The position numbers and the translations under genes are program-made. Shown here one piece after another: positions 51,981 to 59,565 of a stretch of 64,000 nt of DNA (within the stretch, counting starts at the first letter, position 1; the number at the start of each line of letters is the position of its first letter). The notes under the pieces are model-generated. The model was given only the letters and a program-made list of their open reading frames with translations. It did no database searches and was not told the origin of the DNA. Source of the stretch: Streptomyces sp. CG 926. GTDB taxonomy: Bacteria > Actinomycetota > Actinomycetes > Streptomycetales > Streptomycetaceae. The DNA lies in contig NZ_QGGZ01000001.1 of assembly GCF_003148825.1 (NCBI RefSeq), positions 992,001 through 1,056,000 on the forward strand. Direction: 5' to 3'.

Positions 51981-53079
51981 CCCGGCGGCGGTGGACCTGC
52001 TGCTTCCCGCCGCCCGCGAGCTCCGGGTGAGTACGTCACCCCTTGGGCCCGGGCGGTCCGGCGGGCCGGCCCGAGCGGGGCTGTTCCTCGCCGGAGTGCT
52101 CGTCCTGGTCGCCTCGGTGGCGGCGAGCACCCGCATCGGCAGCGCGCAGCTGGGGTGGGGCGACCTCGGCCGGGTGCTCGGGGCCCGGCTGGGCCTGGCC
52201 GTCGAACCGCTGCCGCCGCTGCTGGACTCGCTCGTCTGGGACCTGCGGCTGCCGCGCGTACTCATGGCGGCCCTGGTCGGCGCCTCGCTCGCGGTGTGCG
52301 GCACCGTGCTGCAGGCCGTCACCCGCAACGCACTGGCCGACCCGTACCTGCTCGGCGTGTCCTCGGGCGCCTCGGCCGGGGCCGTCGTCGTGGCCGTCCT
52401 GCCGCTGTCCGGGCCGGCCGCCGGAGCCCTCGGGATCACCGGCGGCGCCCTCGTCGGCGCCCTGCTCTCCTTCGGCCTGCTGCTGGCGCTGCTGCACCGG
52501 ACGGGCCTGGACTCGGGACGCATCGCCTTGATCGGTGTGGTCGTCGGACAGCTCTTCGCCGCCCTGACCTCGCTCGTCCTGATGGCCTCGGCCGACGCCG
52601 ACACCACGCGGGCCCTCACCCACTGGCTGCTGGGCTCGATGGCCCCGGCCCGCTGGGACGCCGTCACGGTCTGCGCGATCGTCACCCCGCTGGGGCTCGT
52701 CGCCGCCCGACTGTGCGCGAACGCCCTCGACGGCCTCGTGTTCGGCACGGACACCGCCGCCTCGCTCGGGATCGGCGTACGGCGCACCCGGATGCTGCTG
52801 CTGGTGGTGACCGCCGTACTGACCTCGGTGGCGGTGGCCACCGTCGGCGCCATCGGGTTCGTCGGGCTGATCGTCCCGCACGGGGTGCGCCTGCTGGTCG
52901 GTCCGCTGCACCGGGTGCTGCTCCCCCACGCGGCGCTCGCGGGCGCGGTGTTCCTGGTGTGGACCGACGCCTTGGCGCGGGTCGCCTTCGCACCGCGCGA
53001 GATACCGGTCGGCGTGATCACCGCGCTGCTCGGCGTACCGCTGTTCCTCCTCGTCCTGCGCAGGAGGGGTGAGTGGTGA
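51970..53079 (+). CDS. FecCD-family ABC transporter permease
   Basis: The 369-residue permease has about ten membrane helices and the FecCD signatures 'LRLPRVLMAALVGASLAVCG', 'NALADPYLLGVSSGASAGAV', 'HWLLGSMAPARWD' and 'GAIGFVGLIVPHGVRLLVGP'. It forms the membrane channel of the chelate importer, presumably as a homodimer. It overlaps the binding-protein gene at its start and the ATPase gene at its end. Confidence 0.93.
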   Translation: MSADPAAVDLLLPAARELRVSTSPLGPGRSGGPARAGLFLAGVLVLVASVAASTRIGSAQLGWGDLGRVLGARLGLAVEPLPPLLDSLVWDLRLPRVLMAALVGASLAVCGTVLQAVTRNALADPYLLGVSSGASAGAVVVAVLPLSGPAAGALGITGGALVGALLSFGLLLALLHRTGLDSGRIALIGVVVGQLFAALTSLVLMASADADTTRALTHWLLGSMAPARWDAVTVCAIVTPLGLVAARLCANALDGLVFGTDTAASLGIGVRRTRMLLLVVTAVLTSVAVATVGAIGFVGLIVPHGVRLLVGPLHRVLLPHAALAGAVFLVWTDALARVAFAPREIPVGVITALLGVPLFLLVLRRRGEW

Positions 53080-53900
53080 GGATCGCCGCCGAAGGACTGA
53101 GCTGGTCGGTCTCGGGCCGACCCGTCGTCCGCGGGGTCGACCTGGACATCGCGCCCGGCGAGACGGTCGGGCTGCTCGGCCCCAACGGCTCGGGCAAGTC
53201 CTCGCTGCTGCGCTGCCTGGCCGGCCTGCGCGTGCCCGACGCGGGCACGGTGCGCTACGACGGCCGGTCGATACGGGACTGGAGCGCCCGCCGGATCGCC
53301 CGCGAGGTCGCCTTCGTGGAGCAGGACTCCGGGTTCGACACCGACCTGCGCGTCGCCGACGTCGTGGGGCTGGGGCGGACCCCCTTCCGCGACCGGTGGC
53401 ACGGCCCGGACGCCACCGACCGGGCGGTCGTCGCGGCCGCGCTGGACCGCGTCGGCCTCACCGGGCTCGCCGAGCGCTCCTGGAAGGGCCTGTCGGGCGG
53501 CGAACGCCGGCGCGCCCACATCGCCCGCGCCTTCGCCCAGCAGCCCTACGGCCTGCTCCTCGACGAACCCACCAACCACTTGGACGTCAAACACCAGTGG
53601 GAGCTGATGGAACTGCTCGCCGGCACCGGGCAGACGGTCCTGGTCGCCCTGCACGACCTCACCCTGGCCGCCCGCCACTGCGACCGGCTGCTGCTCATGC
53701 ACCAGGGCCGGCTGATCGCCTCCGGCGCGCCCGCCGCCGTCCTCACCACCGAGCACCTGGCCCAGATATTCGAGGTCGACGCCGAACTGACCACCGACGC
53801 CCGGGGGCGGCGCTCGGTGTCCTACCGCGGCCCCCTGCGCGCCCCCTCACCCGCACCCGCGCCCACAACTGCACCCGCACTACGACAAGGAACGTCATGA
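53076..53900 (+). CDS. FecE-type ABC transporter ATPase
   Basis: The 274-residue ATPase has Walker A 'GLLGPNGSGKSSLLR', Q-loop 'VEQDSGFDTDL', signature 'LSGGERRRAHIARAF', Walker B 'GLLLDEPTNHLD' and the H-loop 'ALHDLTLAARH'. It energises the importer. Two adjacent GTG codons (53073 and 53076) are possible starts, both behind AGGAGGGG. It overlaps both neighbours by four bases. The C-terminal 25 residues are Pro/Ala-rich. Confidence 0.93.
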   Translation: MRIAAEGLSWSVSGRPVVRGVDLDIAPGETVGLLGPNGSGKSSLLRCLAGLRVPDAGTVRYDGRSIRDWSARRIAREVAFVEQDSGFDTDLRVADVVGLGRTPFRDRWHGPDATDRAVVAAALDRVGLTGLAERSWKGLSGGERRRAHIARAFAQQPYGLLLDEPTNHLDVKHQWELMELLAGTGQTVLVALHDLTLAARHCDRLLLMHQGRLIASGAPAAVLTTEHLAQIFEVDAELTTDARGRRSVSYRGPLRAPSPAPAPTTAPALRQGTS

Positions 53901-54748
53901 CGAGCCTCCCGACCACCGCGCCCGCGCCCGCGCCCACGCCCGCATCGACCGTCGACGCCCTGATCGCGGCCGTACTGGCCGGCGAACACGGCCCCTCGCC
54001 CAGCGCACTCGTGGCGACCAGCGCGTTCTGGATCCACCACGGCACCCGGCTGGCCGGCGGCGACACCACCTACCTCAACCAGTACGTCCTGGTGCGGCTC
54101 GGCGGCGCCTTCGGCGGCTGCGCCTTCGAGGCCGGCGAGATCGATCCGGCGATCTGCCGCGACGCCTCGGGCGCCCGACTCGACCTCCTGCTGCGCGAGG
54201 CTCCCCGCCCGCTGCGGATCGCCGCCCTCGACGCGTACCTGGCCGGGCAGCTCCCCCACCGCGACGCCGGAGCCGAGCCGATCACCCTCCCCGCCGGCAC
54301 CCCCGAGGTACGCGCCCTGGCCCGCGACGCGGCCGTCGCCGGGCTGCTGGACATCGACGCGGGCGCCCGGGTCGGCCTCATCGGGGTGGTGAACCCGCTG
54401 GTCGCGGCGATCCGCGAGCGGGGCGGGGTACCGCTGCCGTGCGACTTCAACCTCGAAGCCACCCGGTGGGGCGATCCCGTCACCACCGACATGCACGAGG
54501 TGCTGGAACGCGCCGACGCCGTGGTCGCCACCGGTATGACCCTCGGCAACGGCTCCTTCGACACCGTCCTCGACCGCTGCCGCACCCGGGGCGTCCCGCT
54601 GATCGTCTACGCGCAGAGCGGCAGCGCGGTGGCCCGGGCCTTCCTCGGCTCCGGGGTCACCGCGCTGTCCGCCGAGCCCTTCCCCTTCTCCCAGTTCAGC
54701 GCCGACCCGACGACCCTGTACCGCTACCGGACGGCGGGGCGGGCGTGA
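53897..54748 (+). CDS. DUF364 Rossmann-like (putative heavy-metal chelation) protein
   Basis: The 283-residue protein fits the DUF4213-plus-DUF364 layout. The N-terminal part has 'ATSAFWIHHGTRLAGGDTTY' and 'FEAGEIDPAICRDASG'. The Rossmann-like C-terminal part has 'ARVGLIGVVNPLVAAIRERG', 'ADAVVATGMTLGNGSFDTVL' and 'PLIVYAQSGSAVARAFLGSG'. Pfam describes DUF364 as a putative heavy-metal chelation domain; its chemistry is unproven. AAGGA lies five bases before the ATG, and the start overlaps the ATPase stop. Its place inside a transporter-biosynthesis operon suggests handling of a metal or metallophore in the cytosol. Confidence 0.85.
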   Translation: MTSLPTTAPAPAPTPASTVDALIAAVLAGEHGPSPSALVATSAFWIHHGTRLAGGDTTYLNQYVLVRLGGAFGGCAFEAGEIDPAICRDASGARLDLLLREAPRPLRIAALDAYLAGQLPHRDAGAEPITLPAGTPEVRALARDAAVAGLLDIDAGARVGLIGVVNPLVAAIRERGGVPLPCDFNLEATRWGDPVTTDMHEVLERADAVVATGMTLGNGSFDTVLDRCRTRGVPLIVYAQSGSAVARAFLGSGVTALSAEPFPFSQFSADPTTLYRYRTAGRA

Positions 54749-55767
54749 GCGCGCCGGGCATCCGACGCGGCACCGGCCGGGCCTCCTGCCACCACGGCGA
54801 GCTCCTCCAGGGCGTCTTCCGCGACGCCACCGGGCGCCGGTGCGCCGGCCTGGTCACCCTGCCGATGACCGGGATGGGCAGCCGGGCCGAGTTCACCCGG
54901 CGTCCCGGAACCCCGCCGGAGCGACTCACCGTCCGCCCGGGCGACCGTACGAAGGCCGCCCGCGCGGCGGCCCTCGCCGTCGCGGAGTGCGCGTCGCGGC
55001 TCCGGGAGCCGCCCTGCGGAGGGGAGTTGCGGATCACCGGTGACATCCCGGTCGGCCTCGGCATGGGCAGCTCCACCAGCGATGTCATCGCCGTCGTCCG
55101 CGCGGTCGCGGACTCCTACGGGGTGCGGTTGGCGCCCGACGCCGTCGCCCGGCTGGCGGTGCGCGCCGAACTGGCCTGCGACCCGCTGATGCTCGACGCC
55201 CGCCCGGTACTCTTCGCCCAGCGTGAGGGGCGGGTGCTGGAGGTCCTCGGCCCCCGCCTGCCGCCGCTGGTCGTCGTGGGGTGCGTCCTGGGCGGGGGCG
55301 CGCCGGTGGACACCCTCGCCCTGCCCGTCCCCACGTACGACGACAGTGACGTGCGCGGCTTCGAGCGGCTGCGCACCCTGTTGCGGCGGGCCGTGGCCAC
55401 GGGGGACGCGGCCCTGCTGGGCCAGGTCGCGAGCGCCGGCGCGCGGCTGGGCCAACAGCTCCTGGGTCACCCGGAGTTCGACACGCTCACCGACATCGGA
55501 CGGCGGCTCGGGGCCCTGGGGGTCCAGATCGCGCACAGCGGCGCGGTGGCCGGTCTGCTCCTCGACCCCGCGGCCCCGGGCCTGCGCGACCGGATCCGCG
55601 GCTGCCTGCGGGCCCTGGACAGCAACGGCATCGCCGCGACCCGTGTCTTCACGACCTTCCCTTCCCTCCCGACCGAGGAGTTCACCGGTGGACCAGCACA
55701 TCGCGGAGGCCATCGGCCGCCCCGACCTGATACGCCTCGACGACCGGCTCGTCTGCCTGCGCTTTGA
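54745..55767 (+). CDS. GHMP-family small-molecule kinase (PduX-like)
   Basis: The 340-residue protein has the GHMP ATP loop 'GDIPVGLGMGSSTSDV' (about residues 98-113), preceded by 'GRASCHHGELLQGVFRD', which is typical of PduX-like L-threonine kinases ('GS..E..QG'). The C-terminal motif 'VQIAHSGAVAGLLLDP' resembles GHMP motif 3. It probably phosphorylates a hydroxy amino acid such as threonine, homoserine or serine. It overlaps the DUF364 gene (GTGA), and its last 80 bases overlap the start of the PLP enzyme gene. Confidence 0.85.
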   Translation: MSAPGIRRGTGRASCHHGELLQGVFRDATGRRCAGLVTLPMTGMGSRAEFTRRPGTPPERLTVRPGDRTKAARAAALAVAECASRLREPPCGGELRITGDIPVGLGMGSSTSDVIAVVRAVADSYGVRLAPDAVARLAVRAELACDPLMLDARPVLFAQREGRVLEVLGPRLPPLVVVGCVLGGGAPVDTLALPVPTYDDSDVRGFERLRTLLRRAVATGDAALLGQVASAGARLGQQLLGHPEFDTLTDIGRRLGALGVQIAHSGAVAGLLLDPAAPGLRDRIRGCLRALDSNGIAATRVFTTFPSLPTEEFTGGPAHRGGHRPPRPDTPRRPARLPAL

Positions 55768-56794
55768 GACGATGAAGGTCGTCTCCGCCCTCGCCGCGGT
55801 CCGCCACCTGCTCGACACGGGGGCGGTGCGGCGCGGGGACACCCTGCTGGACAGCTCCAGCGGGATCTACGCCTACGCCCTCGCGCTGGCCTGCCACCGC
55901 CACGGGATGCGCTGTCACATCGTCGGTTCGACGACCGTCGACGCCACGCTCCGCGCCCAACTGGCCGTGCTCGGGGCGACGCTGGAGCGGATGGAGCCCT
56001 GCGAGGACCTGAAGCTGGACCAGAAGCGGCGGGTCGAGCGCATCCACGAGATCCTCGCGGAGCACCCGGAGTACCACTGGATGCGGCAGTACCACGACGA
56101 CATCCACTACCTGGGCTACCGGGCGGTGGCGGAGCGGATCCGGCGGTCGACGGACGGGCGCGGCGGGGGCCGGGGCGGCCTGACCCTGGTCGGCGGCGTC
56201 GGCTCGGGCGCCTCCACCGGGGCCCTCGCCCGCTATCTCCGGGAGGACTCCCCCGACGTCGAACTCGTCGGCGTGCAGCCCTTCGGCAGTGTCACCTTCG
56301 GCTCCGAGCACGTCGCCGATCCCGAGATCATCATCGCCGGGATCGGCAGTTCCATCCCGTTCGGGAACGTCGACCACGCGTCGTACGACACGCTCCACTG
56401 GATCTCCTTCGACGCCGCCCTGGCCGGGAGCGTCGACCTGCTGCGACGGCACGCGGTGTTCGCCGGCCTGTCCACCGGGGCCGGCTACCTCGCCGCCCGC
56501 TGGGAACGGTCCCGGGCCCCGGAGCGTACGGTCGTGTTCATCGCCGCCGACACCGGCCACCGGTACGTGGACAGCGTGTACGCCCGCCACCACGAGGCGG
56601 CCGCCGTCGCATCCCTGACGCCGCACCAGGTCACGGACCGGGCCGAACTCGCGCTCCCCTGGTCCCGGATGCGCTGGAACCGGGCTTCGCGCGGACCGGA
56701 CCGGACGTCCGCCCCGGATCCACCACAGGTGCCAGGCACGCACCGCCCGACCGGCTCCCGCCGGCCGCCCGCGGGCCGCGCCGGCCCGGAGTGA
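55688..56794 (+). CDS. CysK/SbnA-fold PLP-dependent enzyme
   Basis: The 368-residue protein has the fold-type II pattern: Lys30 in 'CLRFETMKVVSA' at the PLP-lysine position, the phosphate/substrate loop 'DSSSGIYAYALALACHRHG', and the glycine loop 'VGGVGSGASTGALARYLRE'. Relatives include cysteine synthase, cystathionine beta-synthase and SbnA, which replaces the phosphate of O-phosphoserine with an amine. With a kinase encoded just upstream, beta-replacement of a phospho-hydroxy amino acid is a reasonable proposal. GAGGAG lies eight bases before the GTG. The last 50 residues are a basic Pro-rich tail. Confidence 0.85.
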   Translation: MDQHIAEAIGRPDLIRLDDRLVCLRFETMKVVSALAAVRHLLDTGAVRRGDTLLDSSSGIYAYALALACHRHGMRCHIVGSTTVDATLRAQLAVLGATLERMEPCEDLKLDQKRRVERIHEILAEHPEYHWMRQYHDDIHYLGYRAVAERIRRSTDGRGGGRGGLTLVGGVGSGASTGALARYLREDSPDVELVGVQPFGSVTFGSEHVADPEIIIAGIGSSIPFGNVDHASYDTLHWISFDAALAGSVDLLRRHAVFAGLSTGAGYLAARWERSRAPERTVVFIAADTGHRYVDSVYARHHEAAAVASLTPHQVTDRAELALPWSRMRWNRASRGPDRTSAPDPPQVPGTHRPTGSRRPPAGRAGPE

Positions 56795-56863
56795 CGGGAG
56801 GGATCGCCGGCCCGTGCCCGCGTGGGTCGGCGCGTGGCGCAGGGCTCGTACCCGACGACAGGA

Positions 56864-57967
56864 TCAGCGGGTCGCGCCGTCGCGGATCGCGTTCACCAGT
56901 CCGGTGACGAGCTGCGCCCGCTCCGCCATCGCGTCGACCACCAGGTACTCGTGGTCGGCGTGCGCGCCGCCCCCGACCGCTCCCAGGCCGTCGAGCGTGG
57001 GCACCCCCGACGCGCCGGTGAAGTTGCCGTCGCTGCCGCCGCCGACCGCCATGCCCTCGATGCCCGGCAGCAGGCGCCGCGCCATCGCGAACAACTCCGC
57101 CGACGCCGACTCCGGCATGGGGGGCCGGCCCACGGCCCCCCGGACCACGATCTCCGCCTCGTCCAGATGCGGAGCCAGTGCCGCCATGGCCGCCTCGACG
57201 CGTTCCTTCTCCTGGGCCGACTCGACGCGGACGTCGACCCACACCGTCGCCTCCGCCGGAACGACGTTGTCCGAGGTTCCCGCCGAAGCCACGGTCGGCG
57301 TCACCGTCGTCCCGAGCTCCGGCCGGTTCAGCGCCGCGATGTCCAGTACCTGGTACGCCGCCTCGACCAGCGCGTTCACCCCGGCCTCCGGCTCCAACCC
57401 GGCGTGTGCCGCCCGCCCCACGACCCGTACCTCGAAGGTGCCGCACCCCTTGCGCCCCGTCTTCAGGCGCCCGCCGTCGGCCGCGCCCTCGAACACGAGC
57501 ACCGCGCCGCAGGCACGGGCCCGCTCCTCGATCAGGGCCCGGGAGGAACCGGATCCGACCTCCTCGTCGGCGGTCACCAGAACCTCCACCCCCGACAGGT
57601 ACTCCAGGGCCGCCAGGCCGTGGACGGCCTGCACCAGACCGCCGAGCATGTCGAAGACTCCAGGGCCCGTCGCGTGCCCGCCCTCCACCCGGAACGGGCG
57701 GCGCTCCAGCGTGCCCAGCGGGAAGACCGTGTCATGGTGACCGAGGATCAGCACTCGGGGTTCGCCGCCGCCCGACCAGTGCACATGCGGTCCCGCCGGG
57801 CTGTCCACCAGAACGGCCCGCCCGCCCAACCGGCTCTCGATGACGGCCGCCACCGCGCGGGCCGACGCGCTCAGGGCATCGAGGTCACGCGAGGGGGACT
57901 CGACCTGGACGAGCGTACGCAAGTCGTCGAGCATCGCGTCGACGCTCACCGCGGTGCTCCGGGACAT
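56864..57967 (-). CDS. M20-family metallopeptidase (carboxypeptidase G2-like)
   Basis: The 367-residue protein has the M20 metal and catalytic motifs: 'LGHHDTVFP' (His, Asp), 'VFDMLGGLVQAV' (bridging Asp), 'TADEEVGSGSSR' (Glu-Glu) and the C-terminal 'GGGAHADHEYLV'. A dimerisation domain with 'VVGRAAHAGLEPEAGVNALV' lies between. It removes C-terminal residues or deacylates small amides with two Zn2+ ions. The ATG at 57967 has GAGGG seven bases upstream; 57973 is an alternative. It is convergent with the PLP enzyme gene and could trim or recycle the operon's product, but this is a guess. Confidence 0.9.
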   Translation of the reverse strand: MSRSTAVSVDAMLDDLRTLVQVESPSRDLDALSASARAVAAVIESRLGGRAVLVDSPAGPHVHWSGGGEPRVLILGHHDTVFPLGTLERRPFRVEGGHATGPGVFDMLGGLVQAVHGLAALEYLSGVEVLVTADEEVGSGSSRALIEERARACGAVLVFEGAADGGRLKTGRKGCGTFEVRVVGRAAHAGLEPEAGVNALVEAAYQVLDIAALNRPELGTTVTPTVASAGTSDNVVPAEATVWVDVRVESAQEKERVEAAMAALAPHLDEAEIVVRGAVGRPPMPESASAELFAMARRLLPGIEGMAVGGGSDGNFTGASGVPTLDGLGAVGGGAHADHEYLVVDAMAERAQLVTGLVNAIRDGATR

Positions 57968-58167
57968 CCTCATGCCCTCACGATACGGGGCAGCCCTGCC
58001 CGCCCCCTCGGGCCGTCCGGGCGTGCGGACGGCATGCCCGGACGGCCCGTGGGGGCGGGCCGCCGGGCCGATCGGCAAGAGGGGTACTAGCACCCCTGAG
58101 ATCCGTTCGGACGATCGCCATGCTGAGAACACAGCGAAACGGCGGCAAGCGCGAAGTGAGGCAGGAC

Positions 58168-59478
58168 ATGAGTGCACGGACGGGCGAGATCGAGAAGACG
58201 GGCCGGAACCTCGGTGGTTCCGCGGCGATGATCCTGCGGGGCGTGGCGCTGACGGGACTGGCGCTCTACGAGGGGCTGTTGCTCCTGTGGGTGTCGCTGG
58301 TCCTGTGCCTCTGCTTCGTCGGGATCGGGATCCCGCTCCTGCCGGGTGCGCTGAACGCGGTTCGCAAGGATGCCCGGACCCAGCGCCGGCTGGCCGGGGA
58401 ATGGTCCGGTGTCCGGGTGGAGGCCTCGTACCTTCCCGAGCCGGCCGGAGCGCCCGGTCCGGTGTGGAAGCGGGCCCATCGGATGCTCGGTGACAGCGCC
58501 ACCTGGCGGGACCTGCTCTGGACCCTGGTCAACCCGCTGGTCGGCCCCCTGTTGGCGCTGCTTCCCGCGGCGGCCGTACTGGGCGGGATCTGGGGCCTGA
58601 GCCTGCCGTTCGTGTGGGACAGCCTGCCGGAGTCCTGGAACAGCATCTGGTTCACGTTCATCCCCGTGGACAGCCAGAGCACGGCGATCCTGGCGGCCGC
58701 GCTCGGCCTCGTGGAGGTCGCGGCGGGGCTGGCCCTGCTGCCGCGCCTGATGCTGCCGCTGCACGGCCGCTGGGTGCGACTGATGCTGGGCTCCACCCGT
58801 GCCGCGCTGAGCAACCGGGTCGAGCACCTGGCCAGCACCCGTTCCGACGCCATGGACATGAACGCCACCGAGCTGCGCCGCATCGAGCGGGATCTGCACG
58901 ACGGCGCCCAGGTACGCCTGGTGGCCCTGGGCATGACCCTGTCCGCCGCCGAGTCGCTGATCGAGCGGAACCCCGAGGCCGTCCGTGCCCTCCTCGCCGA
59001 GGCCAAGGAGAACTCGACCAAGGCTCTGAACGAACTCCGCGACCTGGTCCACGGCGTGCACCCGCCGGTCCTCGCCGACCGCGGTCTCGTGGACGCCGTC
59101 CGCACCCTCACCCTCGAACTCCCGATGCGGATCCACGTCACCGGCTCGGTTCCCGGCCGGCTGCCGGCCCCGGTGGAGTCCGCCGCGTACTTCGCCGTCG
59201 CCGAACTGCTCAGCAACGTGACCAAGCACGCCAGGGCCTCCGAGGCCACCGTCGACATCCGCTACTCCGACCGGAGCCTGCGCGTCGCCGTCCACGACGA
59301 CGGTGTCGGCGGCGCCGACACCCGTAACGGCTCCGGCCTGGCCGGGGTCGAGCGCCGGCTGGCCGCCTTCGACGGCCTCCTCGTGGTCACCAGCCCGCTG
59401 GGCGGCCCCACTTCCGCCGCCTTCGAGATCGCCTGCGAACTCACCCGGGACTCCGCGGCCGACGCCGCGGCGAACTGA
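58168..59478 (+). CDS. NarL-type membrane sensor histidine kinase without adjacent regulator
   Basis: The 436-residue kinase has an N-terminal sensor region with about four membrane helices (residues 20-60 and 120-195). HisKA_3 follows with 'RRIERDLHDGAQVRLVALGM' (His244), then HATPase ('LLSNVTKHARASEATVDIRY', 'NGSGLAGVERRLAAF'). Such kinases normally pair with a LuxR-type response regulator. None follows here; an MMPL transporter gene begins about 90 bases later on the same strand. It probably signals to a regulator encoded elsewhere. Start chosen at 58168; 58120 is an in-frame alternative. Confidence 0.88.
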   Translation: MSARTGEIEKTGRNLGGSAAMILRGVALTGLALYEGLLLLWVSLVLCLCFVGIGIPLLPGALNAVRKDARTQRRLAGEWSGVRVEASYLPEPAGAPGPVWKRAHRMLGDSATWRDLLWTLVNPLVGPLLALLPAAAVLGGIWGLSLPFVWDSLPESWNSIWFTFIPVDSQSTAILAAALGLVEVAAGLALLPRLMLPLHGRWVRLMLGSTRAALSNRVEHLASTRSDAMDMNATELRRIERDLHDGAQVRLVALGMTLSAAESLIERNPEAVRALLAEAKENSTKALNELRDLVHGVHPPVLADRGLVDAVRTLTLELPMRIHVTGSVPGRLPAPVESAAYFAVAELLSNVTKHARASEATVDIRYSDRSLRVAVHDDGVGGADTRNGSGLAGVERRLAAFDGLLVVTSPLGGPTSAAFEIACELTRDSAADAAAN

Positions 59479-59487
59479 CCACCGACT

Positions 59488-59517
59488 CCAGCACCAGCAC
59501 CAGCACCAGCACCAGGG
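59488..59517 (+). repeat. CCAGCA hexanucleotide microsatellite
   Basis: Four perfect CCAGCA units followed by CCAGGG lie between the kinase stop and the MMPL gene. The last unit supplies AGGGA of a possible ribosome site, so repeat number would change only the distance to the kinase stop. Confidence 0.8.
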
Positions 59518-59565
59518 AACGACATGCGAACGCCGCTCTTACCACCGATCGAAGGACATCCCGAC

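Noticed and set aside
50994..53756. Reverse open frame of about 900 codons opposite the FecBCD-type importer genes
   Set aside because: No motifs; the three overlapping forward genes are unambiguous.
54745..56794. Kinase and PLP enzyme as ordinary homoserine kinase and threonine synthase
   Set aside because: The kinase N-terminus is PduX-like and the PLP enzyme has CysK-type loops, not threonine-synthase motifs; they also sit inside a transporter operon.
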